A DNA stretch of 64,000 nucleotides from Phaeodactylum tricornutum CCAP 1055/1 (Eukaryota; Bacillariophyta; Bacillariophyceae; Surirellales; Neidiaceae), in NCBI RefSeq assembly GCF_000150955.2, contig NC_011676.1:702419-766418 (forward strand). Reading direction: 5' to 3'. Made by a program: the position numbers and the translations under genes. The notes beneath the pieces were generated by a model. That model made no database searches. It was not told where the DNA came from and saw only the letters and a program-made list of their open reading frames with translations. Position 1 is the stretch's first letter. The number at the start of each line of letters is the position of its first letter. Below, piece after piece: positions 37,901-49,011 of this stretch.

Positions 37901-40900
37901 AAGATGTCGACCTTCAGCGAATCTCATGCTATAGATAACAAAAAAGAATTCGATCGCACTACCCAATGTGTCCAAAAACGCTGTAAGGAACGGCAATGAC
38001 ACGTTTAGCTCGTTCTACACAAGAATCGACTTACAGGGGAGCTTACAATTTTTGATCGACAAGAAAGTGAGCTCAAGGTGATCCGAGGGAATGATGACGG
38101 TGATCAAAGGTCGTACCTGAAATGAACCCATGAAGATATGCTCCGAGGAAAGGCTGCAACAATGCAGTGAATTAATAGTTTCCAGGAAGGTCCGCATAAC
38201 CACTTGCGCCATGTGCTCAATGTCGTATTACAATTGAACGTTCAACAAGTCAGCATCTGTCAACATAAGGAAGCTAAGGGCTCATTAAGCAAACTAAATC
38301 TATCGTGATCGTACTTTCAAGGTTCCGCTTGTAATAAAACTTCAGTCCAGAGGAGTGAGACATAGAATCCGGAAAATAGCCGACCTTCGTTGAGGGGCGG
38401 AGTTGGTATCCCCGGCGATTGCGAAGGAGAATTTCCCCGCAAGCGATTGTTGCATCGATAAACATGCTCGATGAAGGACACCTGAAAGTAACATGTCTTT
38501 TTCCACGGCGACTTCTGGGTAGACGAGGTAGCATCCGCCCTTAGCATTCTGACACAGAACGAAATGAAAACCTTGCACTTCATTGAGCAAGCGTTCTGTA
38601 GTTTGATTTTCTCCCTTTATGCCGACAAAATTGACAATTGAAATGAGCATTCTTGTCAGCAGCAATTTTCTTTTTTCCCCAGTCATACACAATGTTCTGT
38701 TATATCTAATAGACAATCAAACGGAAGAATCGAACTTGAAACGCAAATTTGAAGAGTCTTCGATTGCGGCCACCATTTCAATTATCTCGGATTGGCACCA
38801 AATTCCAAGCTGGAACATCCCGACATCGACTTGTGCAAGCATGCACTCGATTGGGTTCGGAAGGAGTAGGCCGGAATTATACACCATTATTCCAAGAAAT
38901 TTGGTTGCCTTTGGAAATATCGATTTGTCCAGTAAATCACTATAAGGTGATTTGGGTTGTGAAGGATTGCCGGCGTTGGCTGCTACACCAACTCAAACAT
39001 TTTCCCACGATGTCCAGGTTGCATGATTTGGGCACTCTTCTTGGGATTCACGGAGGGCGTGCCATCGACTACGTGACTCGTTGGTTTTGTCGCAAGACAG
39101 GAATAAGAAGCGTGCTCCTGCTTGTCTTGTGGAACACAGACCAACAAAGATTCGGCCGCGCAACAAAGATGTTTTCAATGTTCGGACTAATACTCACTGC
39201 ATACTTCAGTCATGTGCGAGGCGACCCTTGACCTGCACACAACATTATCAATGTTCGGATTACCACTCCTAAATCTGCACAAAATGTGTTTCAGAAGTCA
39301 TTTGTTATGAAAAGTCGAATTTGCGTTGAACTTTCAATCCAACCGGTAAGACAAATCGGGCAAATAAATCCTTCGAATAACGAGGCCGAATGGAATACAG
39401 ACAGTTCCAGCGTTTGGATACTAATCATCTTCTGTTCAAGTGAATGCCGTTTGTTGCACGTGCAACGCTTGCAAGTAAAGGGAATAAGAACTCCAATTTG
39501 ACTCATCAACATTCGTTCTTCCGGTGTTGAGAAACGTGACGGAGACTCAAGGAAGGCGTTCGACGATGAGGTATCGGTCGCAGGTACTCCGCAGAGATTG
39601 TTGAGTTTCAGTAGCAGTCTACCAGCCATACTGATTGGGATGACGAGCGACAAGAAGAATTCCTTGTAGCCTGACTTTGGTTCCCACGCTGAAGGTGTAA
39701 GGATGGCCTAACGATCACAATATGTGCTACTGGAGAAACAAAGACCCTGACGCACAGACGTACGGGGTTTCTTTACAGTACCACAGTTGAAATCGTCATC
39801 CATTTGGTTGCATGAGCTCCTGGAACGTTCATAAAATGCACCGATTTTGAAATTTCAAGGTATTCCAGAGTCTCTAAAGGAGCGAAGAACATTTTGAGAC
39901 TCGCATTTCTCCCTAAATCGAATACGAAGCGACGCCACACGCACTCCTCTTCAGGGATCAAGAGACAAATCCGCAACACAGCTTACTGCTCGAAAGCACG
40001 CATGAGCAGGAAAAAGAACAAAACTATGGCGCTTCTTGCAGATTTCTGGCCTCTTTGAGACTATTTAGTCTACGGTGACGAGCTTGCGCGGACAGACTGT
40101 TGGATGCAAACCGCCCTAACTAGAGCCCTTTGCTGCGTCAATGACAAACACCACCATATTGTAGACCATCGTAGATAGCTATTACAGCTTTTACATTTCT
40201 GATGTTCCATGCAATTGGCCTCCTCCAAATGCAAGTTCGACGATTATCGATAGACGAGACACTTACGGTCAAACCGAAATGTTTGCATTCATGTAATGGG
40301 CCAAATAATCAAAACTCATTTGTATTTTTTAATATTTAATTTCAAACCAATCGGGATGTTCCGACGCAATCCGAACGTTTTTGCACATCGCAGTCCTGTA
40401 TCTGAGGGTCACCAGATCAATAAGACTTTGGAGTAGGTGGTATGGAATTCTGTATTGACGTTAAATCTCGGCTCTCATGTGACAGGTAACAGCGATGTAA
40501 ACGAGATTCTCCGGGCATCAGAGAATGACCCAAATGACTGCTGCAGGACGGCGCCCTTCGACCTGTGTCAGCCTGTAGAGACAGCGGAGTGACTTTTCGG
40601 TTGTGGAAAGAGGGGCTCATGCAATCCGCTTTGGTACGGCAGAGATTCAAACAAGCACCCTACTCTAATAGAGAAAGTATTGATCGTGTGCTCTTTACTG
40701 TCAAGTCTCAGGAAGGGCAAGCATCTCCCTGATTTTGTACGTTCGTCTGATCATTACTTCGCTTTGCTCTATCGCGGTTCTCAAATCGACCTCGGCTGTT
40801 TTGGGAAATTTTGAAACGACACCTGTCGACCTTCGATTGCTACCGTGAAGCGCAGTGCTACTGATCGAACCGTTTCACCGAAGGTTGCTCATAGTCGCAT

Positions 40901-40924
40901 TGAAAATCTCATTATTACGTGCAA
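34973..40924. other. 5.9-kb gene-poor gap
   Basis: No intact gene. It is the longest gap in the window by a factor of about five. Open frames are all below 165 codons. Only scattered leucine-rich-repeat-like traces on the minus strand (separate entry) and several GT-AG intron-like signals are seen. An AT-rich patch lies at 40290-40360. Confidence 0.6.
35590..40660 (-). pseudogene. Scattered remnants of leucine-rich-repeat gene(s)
   Basis: Minus-strand fragments in different frames share LRR-like spacing: RLHRCYLSHE (near 40500), TLEYLEISKS (near 39850), IQTLELSVFHSASLFEGF (near 39400), SLHCCSLSSEHIF and LTFLSIKNCKLP (near 38050-38170), and GLHRCCGKSS (near 36470). The LHxCxLSxE core recurs. 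A believable intron joins two pieces at about 37983-38037 (CCCT|GTAAGT ... CTTACAG|CG). No continuous model could be built because stops and frame changes separate the pieces, so this is more likely one or more decayed genes than a live one. An unrecognised multi-exon gene is the alternative. Confidence 0.35.
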
Positions 40925-42964
40925 ATGAGTATACGGGGAGAGAGGATGACGTCCCGACTGATTCTTCACTTGTCGGCTAAGGACCTCAAAAACTTGAGCG
41001 GCTTCATGCGCAAGTCGGATCCGTTTGCCGTCGTTACCGTGCGTGGAGACAATGAAAACAACAGTCCCGTCGTTGTAGGACAGACCGATGTGTAAGTTCC
41101 AGTTGTCAAGCACACAGTTATGTTTACTTTTTGTATCAATAAACAGCACTCACTTTGCTCTCCCCCAAAATCAATTTTGCTCGCTGCTACTCGTAGAGTG
41201 TTCAACAATCTTAATCCCTCCTGGTCGCGAGTCATCTTCTTGGAAGGCTACAAGTTTGGAGTCCCTCTGTATTTCGAAATCGGCGTGTTCGATTTCGACG
41301 CCTCCCAAACGGGAAAATCGGAAGGGGAGCTATCGCGCATGGACGTCTTGTCCCAATCGGTGATAACCAGCAACGCCGCCTCCCGCGAACTCATGCGGGA
41401 CGGAAAATTTCCTCATAAGGTCATGGGAACCGCATTATTTGAAGTAGGTCAGTTGCTCGGAACACGCGGCAATGTAGGTTCCAAAAGTCTGCAAACGGGA
41501 GGAGCCGTGCTCGTGCACATTGAACGGTGTAACACGGAAGGAGATACGGGGAGTCTTAGTTTTCAGTTACGCGGGGTCAAGCTCTCTAACGCACAAAGCT
41601 TGGGGCGGACCTCTTGTCCATTTTTTGAACTCTACCGCAAAGTCGATCGACCAACAGGGGCAACATATATTTCGGTATATCGATCCAATACAATTCGTTC
41701 GAGTCTGAGTCCGGCTTGGAATGCGGCCGAACTGGATCTCGAAGCCGTATGCAACGGTGACATGGAAATGGCAATGAAAGTCATCGTTTGGGATTTCCGT
41801 CGACATGGAAAACACAAGATGATGGGGGAATTTGAAACTACGATACGCGGTTTTTTGGAAGCGATGCCAACGTCAAAGGCCGACAGCGACTTTGGCTTTC
41901 GCCTTGTCAAGCCTGATTCCGTGAAGAGCATGGGGAAAGTTCAAGTCGTCGATGCTACCGTCACAGGTATGACCGGTGACAAGAGCAGCCGCTCGAAGCC
42001 GTACGTCGATGAAAATGTCGCGCATCGCAAAGATCACAAAGAAAAGGCAATGTCGGCGCAATCATCGAGGAGACCAGAATTTGTCGACTATCTGTCGGGT
42101 GGCTGTCAAATCAGTTTGGCCGTTGCGATTGATTTCACTGCTTCTAATGGTGATCCTAGACAACCGGGGACACCGCACTATTTTCATCCTCCCGAATCGA
42201 AAGAATGGAATGATTACGAAAAGGCTATTTTCGCCGTAGGCTCAATACTTGCCAAGTATGATTCCGACCAGCGATTTCCAGTTTGGGGCTTTGGTGCCAA
42301 GTATAACAATGTTGTCCGACACTGCTTTCAATGCGGTAGTGACGTGGAAGTAGAAGGAGTGCAAGGCATTATGGATGCCTATCGAGGTGTTTTTCGTACA
42401 CCTTTGACCATGAGCTATCCAACAATTTTTACGGAAGTCATTCAGACTTCGGCATCTTACGCACGTCACGAGCAGGTACGTTGGAATGTTATTCCTTCAC
42501 TATCTGTCCGAATTTCCGGCATTTGGTTAACCTTTTTTTTCTTTGCGACGCAGGAGGTCGCCGAAGAAGAATCAAAATTGTCATACACTATCCTGCTTAT
42601 CCTCACGTCGGGAAATGTCGAAAACATGAAGGAAACTAAGAAACACTTAATCGAAGCCAGCGGGGAGCCCATGTCAGTGGTAATTGTTGGTATTGGCGAC
42701 GCAGACTTTTCTGGGATGGAATTTTTGGATGAACATGATCCCGATCGAGATGGTGGACGTGACATAACCAAGTTCGTACAATTTAGTGATTATAAATCAT
42801 TCAATGCGTTGACAGAAGCTGTACTCGACGAGATTCCGGAGCAACTGGTTACCTACTTCTACGATCGAAAGATTTTGCCGGGCAAACTGGAGGATTATGA
42901 CGAAAACGATTTGGAGGTCGAGTCTGCAGACGACGACGAGAGAACGTTTACTTTTTTGGGATAG
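40925..42964 (+). CDS. Copine (two C2 domains plus von Willebrand A-like domain)
   Basis: Three exons: 40925-41091, 41197-42475 and 42554-42964, with GT-AG introns of 105 and 78 nt; 618 residues. Copines are cytosolic proteins that bind phospholipid membranes when calcium rises. C2A: LILHLSAKDLKNLSGFMRKS then the junction TDVVFNNLNPSW, which confirms the first splice. C2B: LRGVKLSNAQSLGRTSCPFF and SSLSPAWNAAELDLEAV. The A-like domain starts SLAVAIDFTASNGDP with a MIDAS-like DFTxS, continues PVWGFGAKYNNVVRHCFQCG, and LSYTILLILTSGNVENM, ending AVLDEIPEQLVTYF. The second intron has no stop and a length divisible by three, so if retained it would add 26 residues. Confidence 0.93.
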
Positions 42965-43107
42965 TGCTCTCCATCTCTTGATAGCTATGTGTGCAGCTTT
43001 AATGTGTCTCCTGCTTGACCATTTGATGTATAGGTAGCTCCCTGCATGCAGGTCTTAGCGCAGGTGCAGGCGGATCCTAACATTGGATCTAGTATTTAGA
43101 TTTCCGC

Positions 43108-44850
43108 CTACTGCACGGATGGAATGTGGCCATCAACATAGACGTGGTGTATATTTCCCGCCGCGGGTGGGAGAACAGGCCCGGCCATTGACTGCCCACA
43201 TTTGTACCAAAGCCCAAAAGCGTCAGGCAGATCCACTATGTGCGGCATCAACTCATCAGACTTAGATAAATGCCATTGTCGACCTGGGGTAATCTGACGG
43301 CACAGCTCAACCCAAGAGACTCCCCAGGAAGTAGAAGCCGGGGTCGTATCTTCCCATTGCGGAGCAAGTTTCTTCGCTCCGATAAAGATTCCGGAATAAA
43401 GCGACCAAAGACCTAAACAAGGCACTTCATCTTGATTTACAAACGGTGATATTACGGCGCTTTGTGTTGGATCAGCAGCAATACCACTACATTTATTCGT
43501 CAATCGAGTCGTTGACAATTGTTCTGGTACTCTGAATTCGTGTACGACTGACGAGTCTATCCTCGACATGGTACCGGAACCAATTTTTCGCAAATCGTAT
43601 AGTCGACAAGTGCCAAAATATCCCCGAGCTAGAACCTGAACATTCGCCTCCAAGCTATTTAGGCTTGACACGGCACCAAACTCTGGCGCATCTTTCGACG
43701 ATAAGCAAGATCGTCGCCGCGTATCCAAGAGCGTTATTTGACCATTCCGATGGCCAAGGAGGACTGAGTTTTTTTGAAAGGATACCATCTCCTCCACACA
43801 CATCATGTCGGACTGTGGAAAGTCTTCCTTGATTTCAAGGCGACTAGCGTGACCAAATGTTCCGTCCGACCCTCTTGATTTTAAAGCCCATGGCCCACGT
43901 CGTTGGTTTCTTGGTACGCCGGTGGCAAAAATGACCTGCGAATCCAGTACCGAAAAATCGTTGATCTTTGCGGATATTTCATACAAAGTTGTCCTTTCGG
44001 AAGAGTGGGTCGAAAAGTGTGTAAATAAAGTCGGATACTCGCGGGTCTTGAGTACCCCAACGTGTCCCGGAAACGAATCTCCCATCATCCGAACGCTTGT
44101 ACATCCGGCTACGCTGACGACAGCACCGTCAATGCCACTCTGTAGTACTGCCCGTTCGCCCACGAGTGACGCCACATCGAGTGCACAGGACCCATGACTA
44201 GACGGTCGGACGTCAAATGTCCGAGTCCATCGTGGCAAGTTGATTTTGCAGTCAAGATCATCCTCAAACGTTCTCGGAAACATCGTATTCAAAACAGAGT
44301 TCTTCCTGGAAAATGCCCCGCACGGTGTCAGTCTCATACTTTCCAAAAGAACTCGACAATACCAGCTGGTTCGCAAACGTTTATTCATCAGTGGCGAAGA
44401 ACACATGTTGCTCAGGTAGCAGTATCGATGTGACGACGCGTTGTGGCAATCTGGGTTGTGCGATAGGAACGGGAAAGCATTGTTTTTGGCCTTGCTTTCA
44501 GCCTTTCCAACCTCTACCGTCGTTGGCAAAGAGTTGTCGTTTACAGAGTCTAGCGAAGAAGTCTTGGGAAAGTATGCATCTCGTTCTTTGTCGTAGAACA
44601 AACGTCCCAAAACCATGGGATTCTCTCTTAACGCACGTTCGTCCTCAATTTTGGACTCTTGTTGCTTCTTTCGTTGCCGGCGGAGCTGTTCTTCAATATC
44701 CATTTGGACACTAGACGGTGCCGACGATCGGTGAAGGGTAAGCCTCTTCTTGCCGGGAACCCTTCCCTGGGTAGAACTCCCACTCTTCGTGATACAACTA
44801 GGAGCGCTCTTCGGCTCTCGCCACGGTGACTTCTTTCGCGACTTGACCAT
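43108..44850 (-). CDS. DCAF4: DCAF4-like WD-repeat protein
   Basis: 580 residues from the ATG at 44850. The N-terminal 60 residues are basic, followed by a coiled helix (IEEQLRRQRKKQQESKIEDE) and the motif MVLGRLFYDKERDAYFP, the entry motif of DCAF4-type proteins. Weak WD repeats occupy residues 200-550: for example SVLLGHRNGQITLLDTRRR and ARGYFGTCRLYDLRK, whose DxR ending is typical for substrate receptors that dock to DDB1 in CUL4 ubiquitin ligases. Overall repeat conservation is low. Function as a CUL4 receptor is inferred from the family. Confidence 0.65.
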   Translation of the reverse strand: MVKSRKKSPWREPKSAPSCITKSGSSTQGRVPGKKRLTLHRSSAPSSVQMDIEEQLRRQRKKQQESKIEDERALRENPMVLGRLFYDKERDAYFPKTSSLDSVNDNSLPTTVEVGKAESKAKNNAFPFLSHNPDCHNASSHRYCYLSNMCSSPLMNKRLRTSWYCRVLLESMRLTPCGAFSRKNSVLNTMFPRTFEDDLDCKINLPRWTRTFDVRPSSHGSCALDVASLVGERAVLQSGIDGAVVSVAGCTSVRMMGDSFPGHVGVLKTREYPTLFTHFSTHSSERTTLYEISAKINDFSVLDSQVIFATGVPRNQRRGPWALKSRGSDGTFGHASRLEIKEDFPQSDMMCVEEMVSFQKNSVLLGHRNGQITLLDTRRRSCLSSKDAPEFGAVSSLNSLEANVQVLARGYFGTCRLYDLRKIGSGTMSRIDSSVVHEFRVPEQLSTTRLTNKCSGIAADPTQSAVISPFVNQDEVPCLGLWSLYSGIFIGAKKLAPQWEDTTPASTSWGVSWVELCRQITPGRQWHLSKSDELMPHIVDLPDAFGLWYKCGQSMAGPVLPPAAGNIHHVYVDGHIPSVQ

Positions 44851-45263
44851 GGCATCTCTGAAGTCGATCGAGCCGGAATCGTCCAGTCTAGACGACAACA
44901 ATGATGCGCAACAGTTTTGTCGTCAATGTTGTTTACTGTTCGACAGGAAAGATCGATTCCTGCCGATCTGTTTCTTCGTCTTCATCAAATTAACTGCCAC
45001 GGTCAATCGAAGTTCCATGTTTCTGGACTGGGGAATCGTCGTGACGTCATGTGATTAAAGCACGCGTTCCTAAAGTACCCGTTTCTCCCACTATAACCTC
45101 ACTACTCCACTTATCCCGAAAACAAAAGGATTGGCCTGTTCAACAAACCAACGTTGTTCTACAGATTTACAAATGCATTATCTAATAGTTCACCAGAAGA
45201 TACTGGCACTTTTAGCCCCTGAAATGCACTTTTCTAGCGAGATTGTTCTTTTTTTTTCCAAAA
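44851..45263. other. Intergenic spacer
   Basis: About 410 bases between two minus-strand genes; poly-T run near 45247; no gene seen. Confidence 0.45.
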
Positions 45264-45855
45264 CTAATGGTGACCAACTCCACGGAGCTGGGTCCGGAAT
45301 GAATCCAGGCGCTCCGCAAACCGTAGACCGTGGTCGTCTTCAAAAACTCCCACATTATGCGCTCGATCAGCCCACTCGGTTTTGCCTCCACCCGCCGCCG
45401 ACTTTTTGTCCTTGAGGCTGACCAGCTGATCGCGAATGTCTGCTGGAACGAACGGACACATTCCCACGAGATGTGAATTGGCTAAATTTTGCGCTGCTTG
45501 GTAGAGACCCACAAGACGAGAGGGGTAATACATTGCTCCCTTGCATCGTTCTTTGGGTGGCACGGCGGCACAAAAGCGACAGCGAATCCCCACTTGTCCC
45601 AAGACCACGGGTCTGTTCCGTCCCTGCGCGTTGGAGTGGACGTCGGCCTCGTGCGCTTCGAACAATTCGATACACTTGCGGATGACGACTTGATACTGCG
45701 AGAAGGTATCGTCGTCGCATGTCAAGTAGAGCGAAAGAGCGGGACGTCCAGTGAGGGCAGGGTTGATTACCGCTCGGGAGACTGGGAACGTCCGTAGCAG
45801 CGGTGGATACGTCGGAAACGTCCAAGTTTTCCCACTGCACGGGTCCTGCTTCCAT
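45264..45855 (-). CDS. Cysteine-domain protein of a heterokont-type family, apparent frame change
   Basis: Two frames seem to make one gene. An ATG-led frame starts at 45855 (MEAGPVQWENLDVSDVSTAA). The conserved domain lies in another frame from about 45775 to 45264: NPALTGRPALSLYLTCDDDT, QYQVVIRKCIELFEAHEADV, SNAQGRNRPVVLGQVGIRCR (followed by FCA), YYPSRLVGLYQAAQNLANSH, SAAGGGKTEWADRA and a final GVFEDDHGLRFAE. I recognise this block as one that recurs in diatom proteins of unknown function; its paired cysteines (RCRFC, and a later MCPF) could bind zinc. The domain frame has no ATG upstream before a stop, so a one-base discrepancy near 45770-45790 or an unseen splice is needed. DNA or RNA binding is possible but not shown. 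Confidence 0.6.
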
Positions 45856-46485
45856 AATGGCTGTTCTTTCGAGAATACCGTGCCTTAACGTGAAACTGAA
45901 CTTGCTGTATTCTGGATGCAGATAACAAGTTGCGAGATTTCAAAATGAACACAGAGAGTGACTTACAAGGAAGGATCTGTTTCGGAACAGCAAGGATAGG
46001 TAGGATGATACTCCCAGTTGAAACGAGGACACGGTCTGCGCGCGGGTGGAAGGAAGTTCGGTGTGATTCCTACAAACGTTTCATAGTGAAAAAGATACGG
46101 AAGCTCTGTACCGCATTATACGTAACTTGGATCCTGCAGCTTCTCGCGAGAGACGGTCTGTCTATCGGTCTGTCTGTCTAACCTTGCTCCGAAACTGTTT
46201 TTGTCCGTCCGCATCACGAACCGATTCGAAGGTTTGTCCAACCAAACGAGTTCCTAGCCCTATCTGCTTGCTGGCTAGGGGATGGACGTGGTCGACACGA
46301 CGTGTGTTTTTCTAACACGAGTCGGCTTTTCCCGAGAACACAGCGTGTGTGAATTTCTCTCTTGCCTCATTGGATTCTATTTCTCCCATTGTGTCGGTCC
46401 CAGATTGTCTCGCGCCTACTTTGCAGCGTCGAAGTAGCTTGTGGGGAAGCGACGAACGTATTTCTACGAAAGCAGGGATTACTGC
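45856..46485. other. Divergent intergenic region
   Basis: About 630 bases between divergent genes. A good 5' splice site (minus strand, TTG|GTAAGT-like, near 45965) suggests a 5' UTR intron for the gene at 45855. Nothing else seen. Confidence 0.4.
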
Positions 46486-47340
46486 ATGCGCGTTCCGTCA
46501 CCAGTCGAAAGTACCCGATGGTTGCCTTCCGCGTCGACCAGTGCCAAGTTGTTTGGTGTCGGCGCGACGATCGGTCCCGTTGTGGATAGCTTACACAATC
46601 AAGTGTTGCTGCGGTACAACATCGCCCCCATTACCATTGACTGGCCCTCCTCGTGGGCCGGGACGAGTGATTCGACTTTGATTGCGACCACTGCCTCTCA
46701 TTTCTTTTGTTCCAGTTGGACTGTGCCCCCGTTGCTTGGCGTTGCTTATATAGTTCTCGGCGGTATACTGCCTCGGCTCTTTCAGAAAGGTATCAATGCG
46801 GTCTCTCCGTCTCTCACTGACCAACCGAGTGTAGATGATTCCCAGAACGAATCGACGTTGGAGCGTACGTTGCGCTGGAAAGCGATCCTTGCCGTACTCA
46901 GTACCGCCGCGATCATTCAGCTTTCGGACTTCTGGACCACGCATCCCGACGCCACCCGCGCCGTACTAGGAACTCTGATCGAACAACCTGCCGAGCAGCA
47001 TATTCTAGCCTTGCTGCTGTTGGCGCTTTTACAGTGGGCCGTCCTCGACGGTACCTTGGCTGCCTTGCTGGTGGCCTCGATAACTTCCATCGGCGGTCCG
47101 CTGTCGGAACTCCCTTTGGTCGCGGCCAACGTTTGGACCTACCTGCCGTCCGCTGCCGATTACACACCGTTGCTCAATATTGAGTGGCCGCTGCTGGCGA
47201 GTCTTCTGGGCGACGATTACGCTACTCTGGCTCTGTCGAGTATCACGGGACCGTGCTACTTTGCGGTCACCATGGATGCGATTGCCCTCGCTAGGTGGTT
47301 CGACGTCAATGCACGAGTCGAAATCAGCAAGGACCGGTAG
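46486..47340 (+). CDS. INSIG-like multi-pass membrane protein
   Basis: 284 residues from the ATG at 46486. Five or six hydrophobic segments. The best match is to the ER sterol-regulation protein INSIG: LFGVGATIGPVVDSLHNQVL corresponds to the first INSIG helix region, FFCSSWTVPPLLGVAYIVLG matches the 'SSAWWVPPCCG' block, LLLALLQWAVLDGTLAALLV matches the 'LWWTFDRSRSG' helix, and the end ITGPCYFAVTMDAIALARWF aligns with the last helix. An acidic loop of about 35 residues follows the second helix. In animals INSIG holds SCAP and HMG-CoA reductase under sterol control. Similarity is partial; another small membrane family is possible. Confidence 0.5.
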   Translation: MRVPSPVESTRWLPSASTSAKLFGVGATIGPVVDSLHNQVLLRYNIAPITIDWPSSWAGTSDSTLIATTASHFFCSSWTVPPLLGVAYIVLGGILPRLFQKGINAVSPSLTDQPSVDDSQNESTLERTLRWKAILAVLSTAAIIQLSDFWTTHPDATRAVLGTLIEQPAEQHILALLLLALLQWAVLDGTLAALLVASITSIGGPLSELPLVAANVWTYLPSAADYTPLLNIEWPLLASLLGDDYATLALSSITGPCYFAVTMDAIALARWFDVNARVEISKDR

Positions 47341-47668
47341 CGATCAATCTATTGATTGTAGCCTGGAAACGATTCTGGCGAATGCGAATGGGCACCTTCT
47401 GACCGGAGCCCTACAGCACGGCTTGTCACTGCCGCCACATATCACTACAGGACTTTGTACTACTTACTACCTAGATGATGAAATGTAAAACTCTATTTTT
47501 TCGATCCACGTTCACATTCAGTTTTACTTACAGCTTTGTGTTTGATTAAACACCTACCTACCTACTAGCCAAGTATGGGCTGTACAGTGCCCGTTCGTCT
47601 GTATACTCCGTGACATGCCTGGTAAATTTCCTGACAATCAACTTTGCATACACGGTCGTATTCGCCAA
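47341..47668. other. Convergent intergenic spacer
   Basis: 328 bases between the convergent INSIG-like and thiolase genes; no gene seen. Confidence 0.5.
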
Positions 47669-49011
47669 CTACACTCGCTCCATGAGAACAGCGATACCTT
47701 GCCCTCCTCCGATGCAGGCACTGCCAATGTGGTACTGTGCCGCGGAATTGGTGGCAAACTCGTGGGCAAGGTGAGCGACGATGCGGGAACCGGACGCGCC
47801 CAAGGGATGTCCGAGTGAAATAGCGCCACCGTGCAGATTAGTCTTGTCCCAATCGAGGCCTAGTTCCTTGGCACATGCCAGGACTTGGGCGGCAAAGGCT
47901 TCGTTGATTTCGATCCGATCCATGTCGGCCAACTTGAGATTGGCTCGGTGCAAGGCCTGCCGAATGGCCTCCACGGGACCGATACCCATGACGGTAGGTT
48001 CACATCCGGTAATTCCGTACGAGACGACCCGGCAGAGCGGCGTGAGGTTGTGTTCGAGCACGGCTTGTTCGGAAGCGAGAATGACGGCCCCCGCTCCGTC
48101 GCAAATGCCCGAGGCGTTGGCGGCCGTAACGACGCCAGTTTTGGAAAAGACGGGACGGAGGCTGGCAATCTTTTCGAGCAGGGTATCGACGCGGGGATGC
48201 TCATCCGTGTCCACGACCGTGGTGGTGCCTTTGCGGCCGGGTAATTCCATGGGAGCCATTTCGGCGTCGAACAATCCGGCCTGTTGTGCCGCACCCCACG
48301 TTTGTTGACTGCGAATGGCGTATTCGTCGCATTCCTGCCGTGAACGAAAATTCATGCCGGTGAGACTCAACGTGTATGTATGTATGCATTGTCACCGTGC
48401 CGGTCCGTCCCGTATGGAACCAGAGGCTCTCACGAGGTGCCGGATTCTCCTACACGATTACTTACGGCTCGGGAAATGTTGTACTGGGTGGCTAGATTTT
48501 CGGCCGTCTGTCCCATGGGTGTTTGCGCGAGACTATCGGTGAGTCCATCCCAGAGAGCGTCTCCCAGCTTCATCCCGTGTCCTAATTTGACTCCACCCCA
48601 TCGCGCCACGTTTCCGTCCAAGGTAAGGGGCGCGGCGGACATGTTTTCCGTACCTCCCGCTACGGCAACGTGCGATTCGCCGAGTCGTATTCCGTTGGCG
48701 GCTTGCACGACGGTTTCGAATCCGGATCCGCAGAGTCGGTTGATAGTGAGAGCGGGTGTGGCAATTGGACACTGGGCTTGCAGTCCCACGTGTCGGGCGA
48801 GGTAGGCCGCATCCGGACTGGATTGAATGACGTTGCCAAAGTAGACGGCGTCGACGAGGGACGGATCCACGTTGCCGGACGCCAGTGCTGTCTTGGTCGC
48901 GTGCGCACCCAAGTCCGTCGCACTGACGGACTTGAGTGCACCGCCAAAGGCTCCGAAGGGCGTACGCTTGGCCGCCACGATGTACACCTTTTGGGCAAAC
49001 GGAAGACTCAT
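47669..49011 (-). CDS. ACAT: Acetyl-CoA C-acetyltransferase (acetoacetyl-CoA thiolase)
   Basis: Two exons, 49011-48466 and 48334-47669, joined in phase 0 over a 131-nt intron (CGAGCC|GTAAGT ... CGGCAG|GAA) to read NISRAECDEYAIRSQQ; 403 residues. It condenses two acetyl-CoA into acetoacetyl-CoA, the first step of the mevalonate pathway, or runs in reverse in degradation. Catalytic sites: INRLCGSGFETV (acyl-accepting Cys), EINEAFAAQVLAC, GGAISLGHPLGASGSRIVAH (His), and SACIGGGQGIAVL (second Cys). No plastid, mitochondrial or peroxisomal signal is obvious (ends MERV), suggesting a cytosolic type II thiolase. Confidence 0.94.

Noticed and set aside
38619-39231. Plus-strand frames of 108 and 160 codons in the gene-poor gap
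   Set aside because: Neither resembles a protein family; they overlap each other and the minus-strand LRR-like traces.
40290-40360. AT-rich patch as possible centromere-type low-GC sequence
   Set aside because: Too short; diatom centromeric DNA is reported to need several hundred bases of low GC.
47781-48308. 175-codon plus-strand frame opposite the thiolase
   Set aside because: Antisense shadow; the thiolase catalytic motifs are on the minus strand.
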